A DNA stretch of 64,000 nt from Palsa-506 sp963836355 (GTDB lineage: Bacteria > Actinomycetota > Actinomycetes > Streptosporangiales > Streptosporangiaceae), in the NCBI GenBank assembly GCA_963836355.1, contig CAWIJO010000010.1:434001-498000 (forward strand), read 5' to 3'. The notes under the pieces were generated by a model. That model saw only the letters and a program-made list of their open reading frames with translations. It was not told the DNA's origin and searched no databases. The position numbers were made by a program, and so were the translations under genes. Below are positions 7,353-15,767 of the stretch, piece by piece. Each line of letters starts with the position of its first letter. The stretch's first letter is position 1.

Positions 7353-8467
7353 TGGCCGCGGACCACGAGTTCATCGTGGTCGGCGCGGGCCTGCTCGGCC
7401 TGGCCGCCGGACGGGCGCTGGCCAGGAAGGGGCGTGACCTGGCCGTCCTGGAGCAGGCCGAGGTCGGCCATCCGGGCGGCGGCTCCCAGGGCAACTGCCG
7501 CATCTTCCGGCTCGGCTATGACGACCCCGGCTACGTCACGATGGCCAGGCAGGCCAGGGAACTCTGGCACGAACTGGAGGAAGCCTCCGGCCAGCAGATC
7601 CTGCGGCCAACTCCGCACCTGACCTTCGGGGCCGGACTGCGGGCGGTGCAGGACGGGATGCGGCTTGCCGGTGCCCCCGCCGAGCTGCTGACGGCCCGGG
7701 AGGCAGCGGCCAGGTTCCCCGGGATCGCCATCGGCGGGCCTGTCCTGCTGGAGCCGGAATCCTGCGTGATTGCCGCCGACCAGGCGCTGCGCGCGCTCGC
7801 CGCCGCCGGGCCGCCGGTACTGGCCGGCGTCCGGGTCACCGCCATCGAGGACGACGGCCGCCAGGTCACGCTGCGTGCGGACGACGGCTCGGTGCGCACC
7901 GCGGGCAAGGTCATCATCTGCGCGGGACCGTGGACGGCGCGGCTGCTCGCCCCGGCCGGGATCACGCTGCCGTCCGCGCCGACGCTGGAGCAGGTCGGCT
8001 ACCTCAGGCCGGCCGGCGATCCGCCGCCGGAGATGCCGATCTTCATCGGCCATGCCGCCCCGGCGCCGTACGGCCTGCCGGTGCCTGACTCGCCGCTGTA
8101 CAAGATCGGACTGCATCAAAGCGGGCCAGCTGCCGATCCAGACGATCAGGACCGTGGCCAGGACGCCGCCCTGGCCAGGCGGCTGGCGGAGATCGCGGCC
8201 CGGTACGTGCCGGGCTTCGAGCCGCGGTCGGCCAGGACCGAGCGCTGCATTTACGACAACGCCCCGGGTGAGGACTTCATCCTGGACCGGGTCGGCCGGG
8301 TAGTAGTCGGCTGTGGCACATCCGGGCACGGCTTCAAGTTCGGTCCGCTGCTCGGCGGCTGGCTGGCCAGCCTGGCCACCGGCGAGTCGGTGCCCGGCTT
8401 CCCGGCGGAGCGGTTCGGGCTCGCCCGGTTCAGCCGGGTGGCTGTCGCTCGCCGCAGGCCCCGCTGA
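7352..8467 (+). CDS. FAD-dependent amine oxidase, monomeric sarcosine oxidase/N-methyltryptophan oxidase family
   Basis: The 371-residue product starts with the dinucleotide-binding motif FIVVGAGLLGLAAGRALARK (residues 6-25). It ends with the family signature GCGTSGHGFKFGPLLGG, which in MSOX/SolA binds FAD and shapes the substrate pocket. The glycine-rich N-terminus is followed by QGNCRIFRLGYDDPGYV, the conserved segment after the first helix. In known members the flavin is covalently held by a Cys in the C-terminal signature; here GCGTSGHGF does offer a Cys, one turn away from the usual position. The start at 7352 overlaps the upstream stop (TGATG); the ATG at 7331 is less likely. Probable substrate: a secondary amine or N-methyl amino acid. 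Confidence 0.88.
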   Translation: MAADHEFIVVGAGLLGLAAGRALARKGRDLAVLEQAEVGHPGGGSQGNCRIFRLGYDDPGYVTMARQARELWHELEEASGQQILRPTPHLTFGAGLRAVQDGMRLAGAPAELLTAREAAARFPGIAIGGPVLLEPESCVIAADQALRALAAAGPPVLAGVRVTAIEDDGRQVTLRADDGSVRTAGKVIICAGPWTARLLAPAGITLPSAPTLEQVGYLRPAGDPPPEMPIFIGHAAPAPYGLPVPDSPLYKIGLHQSGPAADPDDQDRGQDAALARRLAEIAARYVPGFEPRSARTERCIYDNAPGEDFILDRVGRVVVGCGTSGHGFKFGPLLGGWLASLATGESVPGFPAERFGLARFSRVAVARRRPR

Positions 8468-8491
8468 TCCCGCCCGGCGGGCGCGCCCAGC

Positions 8492-9208
8492 TCACTTGAT
8501 CAATGTCGCGAAGACGATGATGTTGCTGAGGTAATGGCCGGTCGCCGGGTCGAAGGTGCCGCCGCAGGTGATCAGGCGCAGCTGCGGGGTCGGAGTCGGC
8601 CCGTACACGTCCGCGGTCGGGAAATGCGCCTTCAGGTACGAGTGCTTCGCGGTCACCCGGAAGACGGCCAGCGACCCGTCCATTCGCTTGACGTAGACGC
8701 GGGCGCCATGCCGCATGAACCGGAGCCGGTAGAAGATCCCGGGGCCGCTCCGCGAGTCGATGTGGCCGGCGATGATCGATGAGCCGATCGCGCCCGGCCG
8801 CGGGCTGAAGGTGTACCAGCCCGCGACTGCCACGTCGGCCGGCACCTGCATGGCGCCCGATGCCGTGATACCGAGCTTGATCAGCGGCGACTTGACGCCG
8901 ATCGACGGGATCGTCAGGATGGCCGGCCTGGCTACCTGCTCGCCGTCCGATGGCTGCGGCACTGGCGCGGCCCTGCCCCGGGGGACGGGAACCAGCGTCG
9001 GCCGGCCGACCGGCGCCGCGGCGTGCCCGGGGTGGCTCTGCGCGACGGCCAGGCCGCAGGCGCCGATGCCGACCGCGAGCAGCCCGCTGAGCAGCACCGA
9101 GACCGCGCCCCGTTTGCTAACGGGGCGCAGCCGCCGGTGCCGCTGCCGTGGCGGCGCGGCAGCGCCGCGGCGGATGGCCGCGGCGTGCCGGCCAGCCGGC
9201 TTCGTCAT
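8492..9208 (-). CDS. Class F sortase
   Basis: This 238-residue protein has a basic N-terminus, one membrane segment (about residues 34-56, AVSVLLSGLLAVGIGACGLA), a Pro-rich linker, and a sortase beta-barrel from about residue 95. The catalytic His is in IIAGHIDSRSG (about 146) and the Cys in LRLITCGGTFD (about 214), with the surrounding pattern seen in actinobacterial class F enzymes (IPSIGVKSPLIKLGI near the barrel start). It lies 2 bp after the DUF4397 gene on the same strand, so the two are surely co-transcribed. Class F sortases cleave LPxTG-like signals, but no exact LPxTG is found in the neighbour. Confidence 0.92.
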   Translation of the reverse strand: MTKPAGRHAAAIRRGAAAPPRQRHRRLRPVSKRGAVSVLLSGLLAVGIGACGLAVAQSHPGHAAAPVGRPTLVPVPRGRAAPVPQPSDGEQVARPAILTIPSIGVKSPLIKLGITASGAMQVPADVAVAGWYTFSPRPGAIGSSIIAGHIDSRSGPGIFYRLRFMRHGARVYVKRMDGSLAVFRVTAKHSYLKAHFPTADVYGPTPTPQLRLITCGGTFDPATGHYLSNIIVFATLIK

Positions 9209-9209
9209 C

Positions 9210-10085
9210 TCACCTCAAGCGCTGGACGGTACCGGACTTCCGCAGCCGGCCGATCCCCGCCACGCTGACCAGCAGCCCGGCCGTCACGATGACCAGCCAC
9301 GGCACCAGCGAGGAGCCCGGGACCCCGGCGGTGCCGCCGAAGCCGGTGGCCGCGGCGCCGGCCGGGAGCACCCGGCTGCCGGCCGCGTCGACCAGGTTGT
9401 CGATCGTGAGGTGACTGGGGTCATCGAGCACGACCAGGGTGTGAATCGTGCCGGCCGCCAGCTTGATGCTCTGCATGGCGTTGCCGCTCTCGCCGGCCGC
9501 GCGCACGTTCCAGGTGCCAGGCGCCACCGTCTGGTAGGACGTGACGTGACCGAAGGCGAGGCCGCTCACGAGCACGTTGCTGCCAGTCTTTACCGTGACC
9601 TTGTGCTGCTGCAGGGACGCCTGGATCACCCGGACTAGTGCCTTGCCGCGCGGCGTGACCAGCCTGTCCTTCAGTATCTGCAGCCGCAGGCCGGAGTTCG
9701 GGCCCAGGCCGGCCACGGTGTACGTCTTGCCGGTGGCCACGTTGACGGTCGTGGAAAGCACCGGCTTGGAGCTGGCCGGGGCGCCGGCCCCGCGCATGGC
9801 AACCGTGTACTCGCCGGTCGGGACGGCCTGATAGCCCGACACGGTGCCGTAGGTGACGTGCCTCAGCACGATCTTGGCACTGGGATCGCCGAACGAGTAC
9901 AGGTAGACATCGACCGCCGGGGTATTCGGCGACAGGTGCGCAAGCCGAAGCCAGCCATCGTGCGATTTAGCCTGCGCGGCGGACGCCGCGGACGCGGCCG
10001 AGCCCACCAGCCCGACCAGGCCGAATCCCAGTCCGATGACTGCGGCCAGCCTAGCCGGCCGGATAAGTCTCGGGAAAAGTCTCAT
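9210..10085 (-). CDS. Secreted, membrane-anchored DUF4397 protein
   Basis: Residues 1-36 form a Sec signal (basic start, AAVIGLGFGLVGLVGSAASA, Ala-rich cleavage region). The body contains two DUF4397 units: WLRLAHLSPNTPAVDVYLY (about 45) and a second beginning LVRVIQASLQQHKVTV (about 150). The C-terminus holds a Gly-rich linker, a hydrophobic helix (LVPWLVIVTAGLLVSVAGI) and a basic tail, which is a cell-wall-sorting-like architecture. The motif before the helix reads VLPAGAAATGFGG, which is not a canonical LPxTG. The ATG at 10085 has GGGAGGAAA upstream. Its position with a class F sortase suggests surface display. Confidence 0.88.
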   Translation of the reverse strand: MRLFPRLIRPARLAAVIGLGFGLVGLVGSAASAASAAQAKSHDGWLRLAHLSPNTPAVDVYLYSFGDPSAKIVLRHVTYGTVSGYQAVPTGEYTVAMRGAGAPASSKPVLSTTVNVATGKTYTVAGLGPNSGLRLQILKDRLVTPRGKALVRVIQASLQQHKVTVKTGSNVLVSGLAFGHVTSYQTVAPGTWNVRAAGESGNAMQSIKLAAGTIHTLVVLDDPSHLTIDNLVDAAGSRVLPAGAAATGFGGTAGVPGSSLVPWLVIVTAGLLVSVAGIGRLRKSGTVQRLR

Positions 10086-10206
10086 GCTGCCTTTTTCCTC
10101 CCCTGACCGGTCGGCAGCCGGTCATTTATCCGGGTCCTTAGTGCTTCGGTTACTGCTTTTTTGGGCTGTCGCTGATGCTTCCGGGGCTACTTCCTGGCGC
10201 CGACCT

Positions 10207-11307
10207 TCACCGCTGCGCCGACTGCGTGTTATGCACCGTTCTGTGCACTGTGGGCGCCGGCGCGCCCAGCAGCCCCAGCGGGCTCGGTGCGGCGTACCCG
10301 ATGTGCAGCACGTTCCTGCCGTCGGCTAGCCTCGCCACGGTGATGATCGAGGCAAGATAGGGGGCGCGCTGCGCGTGCAGGAACTCACTCGCTTGCCGCA
10401 GGTAGGCGCGGGCGTCCGGGCCTGCCGGGCCGGCCAGATCGGCGGTCCGCAGCGGGATGCCGGGGCTGGCGCCGGGATTGCCGCCGCCGAAGGCCACGAT
10501 GCGCACCTGGCCCTGGTGGGCCAGCGCCGCCAGGGTGATCAGCAGCCGGGCGTCGACTCGGCCGCCGGCCAGCTCCGAGCGGGCCGGCGCCGCGGCCTCG
10601 ATATGCGAATTGTGCAGCAGCAACCTGCCGGTCGTCCGGCGGGACTGCACGTCGGCGGCGAGCGCGCGCTGGTAGGCCGCGGCACCATCGGCGGCCGTTA
10701 CCATGACTTCCACCCGGTCCGCGCCGGATCCGAAGCTGGCGAGCGTGTCAGGCGCATACTCGCTGGTCAGGCGACTGCCGAGCTGGCTGCGTACGGCCGC
10801 GGTCGCGACCACGATGGCGGAGCCGAGCGGGTCGGCGGCCGACGAACCGAGTATCAACAGGCTCCCGGCCGGGAAGCCGCGTGCCTGCAGGGCGGCGCAC
10901 ATGACCGGGTCACAGGCCACGATCGCGCCCCGGCTCACCTGCTGCACGACCCAGCCCGCCGCCGCACTGCGGATGGCGGCGGCCGCCCGCAGGCCCGCGC
11001 TGCCTGGGCCTGCTGCGCCGCCGGACGGGGACGCCCGGGATTCGTTCCTGATCAGGGCGACGGTCAGCGCGCCGGCTGCGAAGACGACGAGCACCAGCCC
11101 GAGCATCCCGAGCTTGCGCCAGCGCGGCCAGGGCGGGCCGGCCGGGGTGCGCAGCCCGTGGCGTTCCAGCCACAGCCGGACTGTGGTGCCAAATACCGTC
11201 GCCCAGGAGGGCTCAGCGGGGCGGTCTGGCTCATCGCGCGCATGCTCTGAGTCGTCGTCGCTGCCCGCCCACCAGTCCGGCGGCTGGGCAGGGCTCGGCT
11301 CGCCCAT
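10207..11307 (-). CDS. Unknown single-pass membrane protein
   Basis: I do not recognise the family. The 366-residue product has an acidic, Pro-rich cytoplasmic N-terminus (about 1-60), a basic patch with one membrane helix (LGMLGLVLVVFAAGALTVAL, about 72-91), a Gly/Ser linker and a roughly 250-residue outer domain. That domain contains two Cys in ACDPVMCAALQARG and alternating hydrophobic strands. ATG 11307 is preferred to GTG 11334 because a GGGGGG run lies just upstream of it. It ends about 120 bp before the DUF4397/sortase pair on the same strand and may belong to the same surface-protein unit. Confidence 0.6.
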   Translation of the reverse strand: MGEPSPAQPPDWWAGSDDDSEHARDEPDRPAEPSWATVFGTTVRLWLERHGLRTPAGPPWPRWRKLGMLGLVLVVFAAGALTVALIRNESRASPSGGAAGPGSAGLRAAAAIRSAAAGWVVQQVSRGAIVACDPVMCAALQARGFPAGSLLILGSSAADPLGSAIVVATAAVRSQLGSRLTSEYAPDTLASFGSGADRVEVMVTAADGAAAYQRALAADVQSRRTTGRLLLHNSHIEAAAPARSELAGGRVDARLLITLAALAHQGQVRIVAFGGGNPGASPGIPLRTADLAGPAGPDARAYLRQASEFLHAQRAPYLASIITVARLADGRNVLHIGYAAPSPLGLLGAPAPTVHRTVHNTQSAQR

Positions 11308-11334
11308 GCGCGGTAACCCCCCAAGAGACCGCAC

Positions 11335-11558
11335 AGGGGTATAAATGCGGCCTCAGTCGGCCAGCCCAGCACGTCTGACCGGGTTATTCAGCCGAAATAC
11401 ACGGTTGTTACCAAAACGCTATGGTGTGTCATGGGCATTGCCTTTAGCACGTTGTTGAGTGCATCTTGCGAAACGCCCGTGTCGCCGGCGGACGGCGCAC
11501 CGCCGGCCACCGGCAGCTAGCCGTATGCGGTACACGCCCAGGCCGGCATCCAGCAATT
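11335..11558. other. Intergenic region between two minus-strand genes
   Basis: This 224-bp stretch is less GC-rich around 11380-11460 (for example accaaaacgctatggtg). It probably carries the promoter of the downstream 10207-11307 gene and the end of the GT4 transcript. No coding sequence or strong hairpin was recognised. Confidence 0.35.
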
Positions 11559-12806
11559 TCATCCCGGCAGGCGACGCGGGGCGGCCAGCCGCCGATAGAC
11601 GGCGATGGCCGCGTCGATCGCGTCGGATTCCGATGGAAGTGCGTCAGCGCGCTTCAGCGCGGCCGCGCTGAGGCTGCGCGCGAGGCCCGCATCCGACAGC
11701 ACCGAGCGCACCGCCGCGGCGAGCCGGCCGCTGTCCCCCGGCGGGACCAGCAACGCCGCGTCCTCCCCGGTAAGGTCCGGGATTCCGCCGGCCCGGGACA
11801 CCACCAGGGGCGTGCCTGCCCGCAGCGCTTCCTGGATCACCAGCGGCTGTCCCTCCCATCTGCTCGGCACCACCATGACGTCGGCAGCGGCGGCCAGCAC
11901 GGGCACGTCGTCGCGATGACCGAGGAATCTCACGGCCAGGCCAGACCGCCGGGCCTGGGCGGCAAGGTGGCCGGCCAGCGGGCCCTCCCCCGCGATGACG
12001 AGCAGCGGGCACGGCTCAAGGTCCTGCCAGCCCGCCGCGGCGTCTAGCAGCACGCCGAAGCCCTTCTGCGCGGCAAGCCTGCCCGCGGCGAGGACCATCG
12101 GCCGGCTGGCCGCACCCACCGCGGCCCTGGCCTTCGCCGCGGCCCCGGCCGGCGGCGGCTCGGCGGACGGCGCGGGAACCACGGCCAGCGCCACGTCGCG
12201 TGCGCCCCATCCGCGCATCCGGCGGGCCAGATCGCCGGACACGCAGAGCACCATGTCCGCACGACAGGCGATCACTCGTTCCAGTACCCGGTACACCAGG
12301 CTCGCCAGCAGGCCGGCTGGCGGGGCATTGTGGACGGTGACGGCCAGTGCCGGGGCGCGGCTGGCCGGGGCGGCCCGGCCAGGACGTGCCAGCGCCAACG
12401 CGGCGATGGCGCCGGCCCGCATGCCGTGCGCATGCACGACGTCGGGCGCCGCCTGCGACAACAGCCTGCGCAGCCGCAGGATCGCAGCGGCGTCCCTGGC
12501 CGGGCGCGGCCGGTCCGCGATCTCCACCGCCGCGAACCCGGCTCCGGGCGGCGTTCGCCCTGCTGCCGGGTAGTTCTCGCGGTGCCCACGTGCTGATCCG
12601 AGATCCGGTCGCTGGCCGCGACGATCCAGGCGCGCCACCGGCGGCGCGCCTGGATCGTCGCGAAAGAACCGGCGCCAGGTGCCCGCGGGGCCGAACGCGG
12701 TGACGGTAAGCCCGCGCGCCGCGCAGCCCTCGGCCAGCAGCGCCGCGTGCCGGCCGGTCCCGCCCGCGGCGGTGCTGAACACGAGGGCCAGCCGGAGCGC
12801 CGTCAC
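11559..12806 (-). CDS. GT4-family glycosyltransferase
   Basis: The 415-residue product shows the GT-B fold of family 4. Its N-terminus LALVFSTAAGGTGRHAALLA (strand 1 with the glycine turn) is followed by the acceptor domain with DVVHAHGMRAG (about 138). The donor domain has VLAAGRLAAQKGFGVLLDA (about 235), and the nucleotide-sugar motif is WEGQPLVIQEALRAGTPLV (about 315; the usual E-x7-E is present as EGQPLVIQE). It starts at GTG 12806. An insertion of about 45 residues (60-105) is low-complexity. It lies downstream of the MurJ-like and MraY-like genes, which points to assembly of a lipid-linked surface glycan, but donor and acceptor are unknown. Confidence 0.85.
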   Translation of the reverse strand: MTALRLALVFSTAAGGTGRHAALLAEGCAARGLTVTAFGPAGTWRRFFRDDPGAPPVARLDRRGQRPDLGSARGHRENYPAAGRTPPGAGFAAVEIADRPRPARDAAAILRLRRLLSQAAPDVVHAHGMRAGAIAALALARPGRAAPASRAPALAVTVHNAPPAGLLASLVYRVLERVIACRADMVLCVSGDLARRMRGWGARDVALAVVPAPSAEPPPAGAAAKARAAVGAASRPMVLAAGRLAAQKGFGVLLDAAAGWQDLEPCPLLVIAGEGPLAGHLAAQARRSGLAVRFLGHRDDVPVLAAAADVMVVPSRWEGQPLVIQEALRAGTPLVVSRAGGIPDLTGEDAALLVPPGDSGRLAAAVRSVLSDAGLARSLSAAALKRADALPSESDAIDAAIAVYRRLAAPRRLPG

Positions 12807-12876
12807 CAGAGCACCATCCTTCTCATCAGGATCATGGCGATGTTTTGCCGCCGGGACTCGGCATGGCCCGGGAGCG

Positions 12877-14649
12877 TCATGACCGCACCCGCCTGATCAC
12901 GCGGGTAACCGCGGCGCGCAGGTCGCCGCCATCGAGTGCGTAGCCGACGGCGCCGAACGCCAGCCCGGCGCAAAGGCATGCGGCGACGGCCAGCAGCCCG
13001 TTCTGGATGATGCCGGCGGCCGGCATGGCGGCCGACAGCGCCGCTGCCGCCCCGGCGCCGGCCAGTGCCGCCGTCAGGCCCGCTGCCCCAGCGCGCACCA
13101 TGCCGTGCAGGGCCGCGGCGCCCCTGGCCCGGCGCACCGCTGCCAGCAGCCCAAGGCCGGAGGCGGTCAGCCCGATGGTGTTGCCCAGGCCGAGTACCGG
13201 CACTACCCAGCGGGCGGATACCAGCTGCACGGCGGTCACGTCGGCGGCAATCACCAGCAGCCAGCCTGCCGAGATGGCAACTGCAGCCATCCGGTTCCGG
13301 CCGTCGGCCAGCAGCACCCTGGACAGGCAGGCCACTAGGCCATAGCCGATAAGCCCTGGCGCGAAGGCCGCAAATGCCAGCGCGAGCTCGGTTACCTGGG
13401 CAGGGCTCGAGGCGAACACCCGGGCGGCAGGCACGGCAGCGCCCGCGAGCAGCGCCGCGCCCAGGCAGGACATCAGCAGGACCGCGCGAGCTGACCCGGC
13501 CGCGGTGTCGTCGAAGGCCGCGGTGTCGCCGGAGGCCGCGGTGTCGCCGGAGGCCGCGGTGTCGCCGGAGGCCGCGGTGTCGCCGGAGGCCGCGGTGTCG
13601 CCGGAGGCCGCGGTGTCGCCGGAGGCCGCGGTGTCGCCGGAGGCACGGCCGCGGCGGGCGGCGAGCACCGGGAAGGCACTGATCGCGATCGGGATCGCCA
13701 GCACCGCGTACGCCGAGGTAAAGACCTGCCAGCCGTAGCCGTAGAGCACGATGGCGCCTTGCCCGCCGCGGCCGTTGGCGAGCCAGGTCACCACGAGGAC
13801 TGAGGCGTCCTGAGCGAGCAGCGCGACGATCCCGACGACCGCGAGCGCCAGCGCGCGGCGGGCGACCCCGGCCGGGAATCGCAGCGTCGGCCGCAGCCGC
13901 AGCCGCAGCCGCCAGGCCTGCACCAGGGCGGTCAGCACCAGCGCGGCGACGCCGGCCGTCGTGCCGGCCGATAGGGTCAGCTCAGCCGCGGCCGAGAGCC
14001 CGGTCAGGTTCGTGGTATGCCCGTGGCCGAGCGGGACGAACGCGACATATGCGGCGATCACGACCAGGCTGGATAGCACCGGGGCCAGCGCCGGGGCCGT
14101 GAACCTGCGGTGTGCCTGCAGGACGCCATACAGCACCACGGCGAGGCCGTAGAGCAGGATCTGAGGGGCGAACACGGCCAGCATCCCGGTGCCGACGTGC
14201 ACTAGGCCGGCCTGCGCGCAGCCCGACCTGCCAGCCGGGATGAGCAGCGTAATGATCGGTCCGGCGGCGAACACCAGGACCGCGCTGACCGGCGCGAGGA
14301 TGACAACTGTCCAGGTCAGCAGCGCAGCGCTGACCTGGCTGACCTCTCGGGCGGCGGCCGGATCGGCATCGGAGCGGTTGGCCGGGCGGGCCAGCACCGG
14401 CACCATGATGGCGGTCAGCGCGCCGCCGAGCACGATGTCGTAGATGACGTTCGGTACCTGGTTCGCGGTCGCATAGGCCGTGCCCAGGCAGGCATTGCGG
14501 ACGGTATGCGCAAAGACGACCTGGCGGCCGAGCCCGGCCACCCGGGCGAGCACGGTGAGGCCGCCGATCAGCGCCGCTGCGCTGCCGATCCCCCGCGCCG
14601 CTCGCGGGGCGCCGGCCTGCCTGGCGACCTTGGCGGCCGGGCCGGTCAC
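12877..14649 (-). CDS. MurJ/MviN-like lipid flippase
   Basis: This 590-residue polytopic protein of the MOP exporter superfamily has about 14 hydrophobic segments. Family features include ARVAGLGRQVVFAHTV near residue 35 and NACLGTAYATANQVPN near 52, typical of MurJ. It should flip lipid II or a related undecaprenyl-linked precursor across the membrane. Its GTG start overlaps the stop of the MraY-like gene (GTGA, 14646-14649), indicating coupling. Residues about 336-383 are eight 6-residue repeats, seven SGDTAA and one FDDTAA, in a loop between membrane segments; no known MurJ needs this. It may be a second, non-essential paralogue devoted to another glycan rather than the housekeeping MurJ. 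Confidence 0.85.
   Translation of the reverse strand: MTGPAAKVARQAGAPRAARGIGSAAALIGGLTVLARVAGLGRQVVFAHTVRNACLGTAYATANQVPNVIYDIVLGGALTAIMVPVLARPANRSDADPAAAREVSQVSAALLTWTVVILAPVSAVLVFAAGPIITLLIPAGRSGCAQAGLVHVGTGMLAVFAPQILLYGLAVVLYGVLQAHRRFTAPALAPVLSSLVVIAAYVAFVPLGHGHTTNLTGLSAAAELTLSAGTTAGVAALVLTALVQAWRLRLRLRPTLRFPAGVARRALALAVVGIVALLAQDASVLVVTWLANGRGGQGAIVLYGYGWQVFTSAYAVLAIPIAISAFPVLAARRGRASGDTAASGDTAASGDTAASGDTAASGDTAASGDTAASGDTAAFDDTAAGSARAVLLMSCLGAALLAGAAVPAARVFASSPAQVTELALAFAAFAPGLIGYGLVACLSRVLLADGRNRMAAVAISAGWLLVIAADVTAVQLVSARWVVPVLGLGNTIGLTASGLGLLAAVRRARGAAALHGMVRAGAAGLTAALAGAGAAAALSAAMPAAGIIQNGLLAVAACLCAGLAFGAVGYALDGGDLRAAVTRVIRRVRS
13499..13642 (-). repeat. 18-bp coding minisatellite, eight copies, inside murJ-like gene
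   Basis: Eight 18-bp units (plus strand gccgcggtgtcgccggag) run from 13499 to 13642; the first differs (tcgtcgaag) and the others are identical. On the coding strand they give the SGDTAA hexapeptides. The period keeps the frame, and the near-perfect identity points to recent expansion. Confidence 0.92.
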
Positions 14650-15767
14650 GGCGCGGCGGCGGCCGCCGGCGCAGGACCCGGTTTGCCGGGCTGAGCGCCA
14701 GCACCGGCTGCTTCAATGCCCGCCGCCTCGGCGGCCTGCGCCGCTGCGTCAGCGGGCTCCAGGTTCCTAGCCGCTGCCGCACCCTGCTCCGCGTCCCCCG
14801 CCTGCGGTCCGGCCTGCGGTCCCGGCTGGTCCGCGGCGGCCGTTTCCGCGGCCTGCGCCGTCGCGTCAGCCGGCGCCGGGTTCCTGGCTGCTGGTCGGCG
14901 GCCGAGCATGTCCAGCCAGCGCAGCGGCGGGGTCCGTTCGATCACCTTGGTGAAGCTCACCACCTCGCTGGCCGCGGTCAGCCCCACGACGAAGGCCAGC
15001 GCCGCCACCCGGGCCGTTCGCGGCAGCGTGGCGGCCGCAGCGGTGCCGAGCAATGCCCCGAGTGCGTTCGCCCCGGCGTCGCCCAGCATCGCGCGCTCGC
15101 CGAGGTCGTCGGGGAGCAGCGCGATGGCCGCGCCCGCCGGGGCCGCCGCAGCGCACAGCGCGGCCGGGCTGGCCGCCGACCCGGCCGTCCGGCCTGCCGC
15201 GGCGAGCAGCCCGGCAGCCGCGAGCGTCACCTTGATGGCCCGGCCGGGGCGCAGGTCGAACAGGTTGAGCAGGTTGGCACTGCCCGCCGCCAGGCCCGCG
15301 TTGATGGCGATGTCAGCGGCAGGCCCGCCGAGCAGCAGGCCCGCCGCCGCGCCGCTAGCGCCGATTCCGCCGATCTTCACCGCGCCGCTGGTCAATTCGC
15401 CGTGCGCCAGCGCGCCCAGGTGCCCACGGAAGCCGCGGCGCTTACCGCTCCCGGCCAGGTCGTCGTAGCAGCCGAAGGCGGCTGCGCCAGTTCCGGCTAC
15501 GGCGAGCGCCGCGCGGCCGCGAGCCTGCCCCGGCGCCAGCACGGCCGCCACGACGGCGGCCACGGCGACCGCCGGTCCCTCGAGCAGGGTGACCGGCTCG
15601 CCGCGGTGGTTGGTTCGCGCCCAGTTAGCCCGCCCGCCGGGCGGCCGCCTGGTGAAGCCGGCGTAGGCGGCCCTGGCCGCTGCCGCGGCCAGCCCGCCGG
15701 TGACCGCCGCGGCCAGGCCGCCGGCTGCCCCGGCGGCCGGCTTACCGCCAGCCGTTGCGCCGGTCAT
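14646..15767 (-). CDS. MraY-like polyprenyl-phosphate phosphosugar transferase family membrane protein
   Basis: The 373-residue product has about eight to nine hydrophobic segments and the signature residues of the PNPT superfamily (MraY/WecA/TagO): NHRGEPVTLLEGPAVAVAA near residue 54, AFGCYDDLAGSGKRRGFRGH with the DD pair near 102, NLLNLFDLRPGRAIK near 162 (NxxNxxD), and LLGDAGANALGALLG-like motif near 225. These residues bind Mg2+ and the nucleotide-sugar. The last 80 residues are a repetitive Ala/Pro/Glu/Gln tail not found in MraY. ATG 15767 overlaps the steB stop (ATGA). A sugar-phosphate would be loaded on undecaprenyl phosphate for the flippase and GT4 next to it. Confidence 0.82.
   Translation of the reverse strand: MTGATAGGKPAAGAAGGLAAAVTGGLAAAAARAAYAGFTRRPPGGRANWARTNHRGEPVTLLEGPAVAVAAVVAAVLAPGQARGRAALAVAGTGAAAFGCYDDLAGSGKRRGFRGHLGALAHGELTSGAVKIGGIGASGAAAGLLLGGPAADIAINAGLAAGSANLLNLFDLRPGRAIKVTLAAAGLLAAAGRTAGSAASPAALCAAAAPAGAAIALLPDDLGERAMLGDAGANALGALLGTAAAATLPRTARVAALAFVVGLTAASEVVSFTKVIERTPPLRWLDMLGRRPAARNPAPADATAQAAETAAADQPGPQAGPQAGDAEQGAAAARNLEPADAAAQAAEAAGIEAAGAGAQPGKPGPAPAAAAAP

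Noticed and set aside
9210..9400. LPxTG sorting signal in the DUF4397 protein
   Set aside because: The sequence reads VLPAGAAATGFGG; no exact LPxTG is present, so the gene is only called membrane-anchored.
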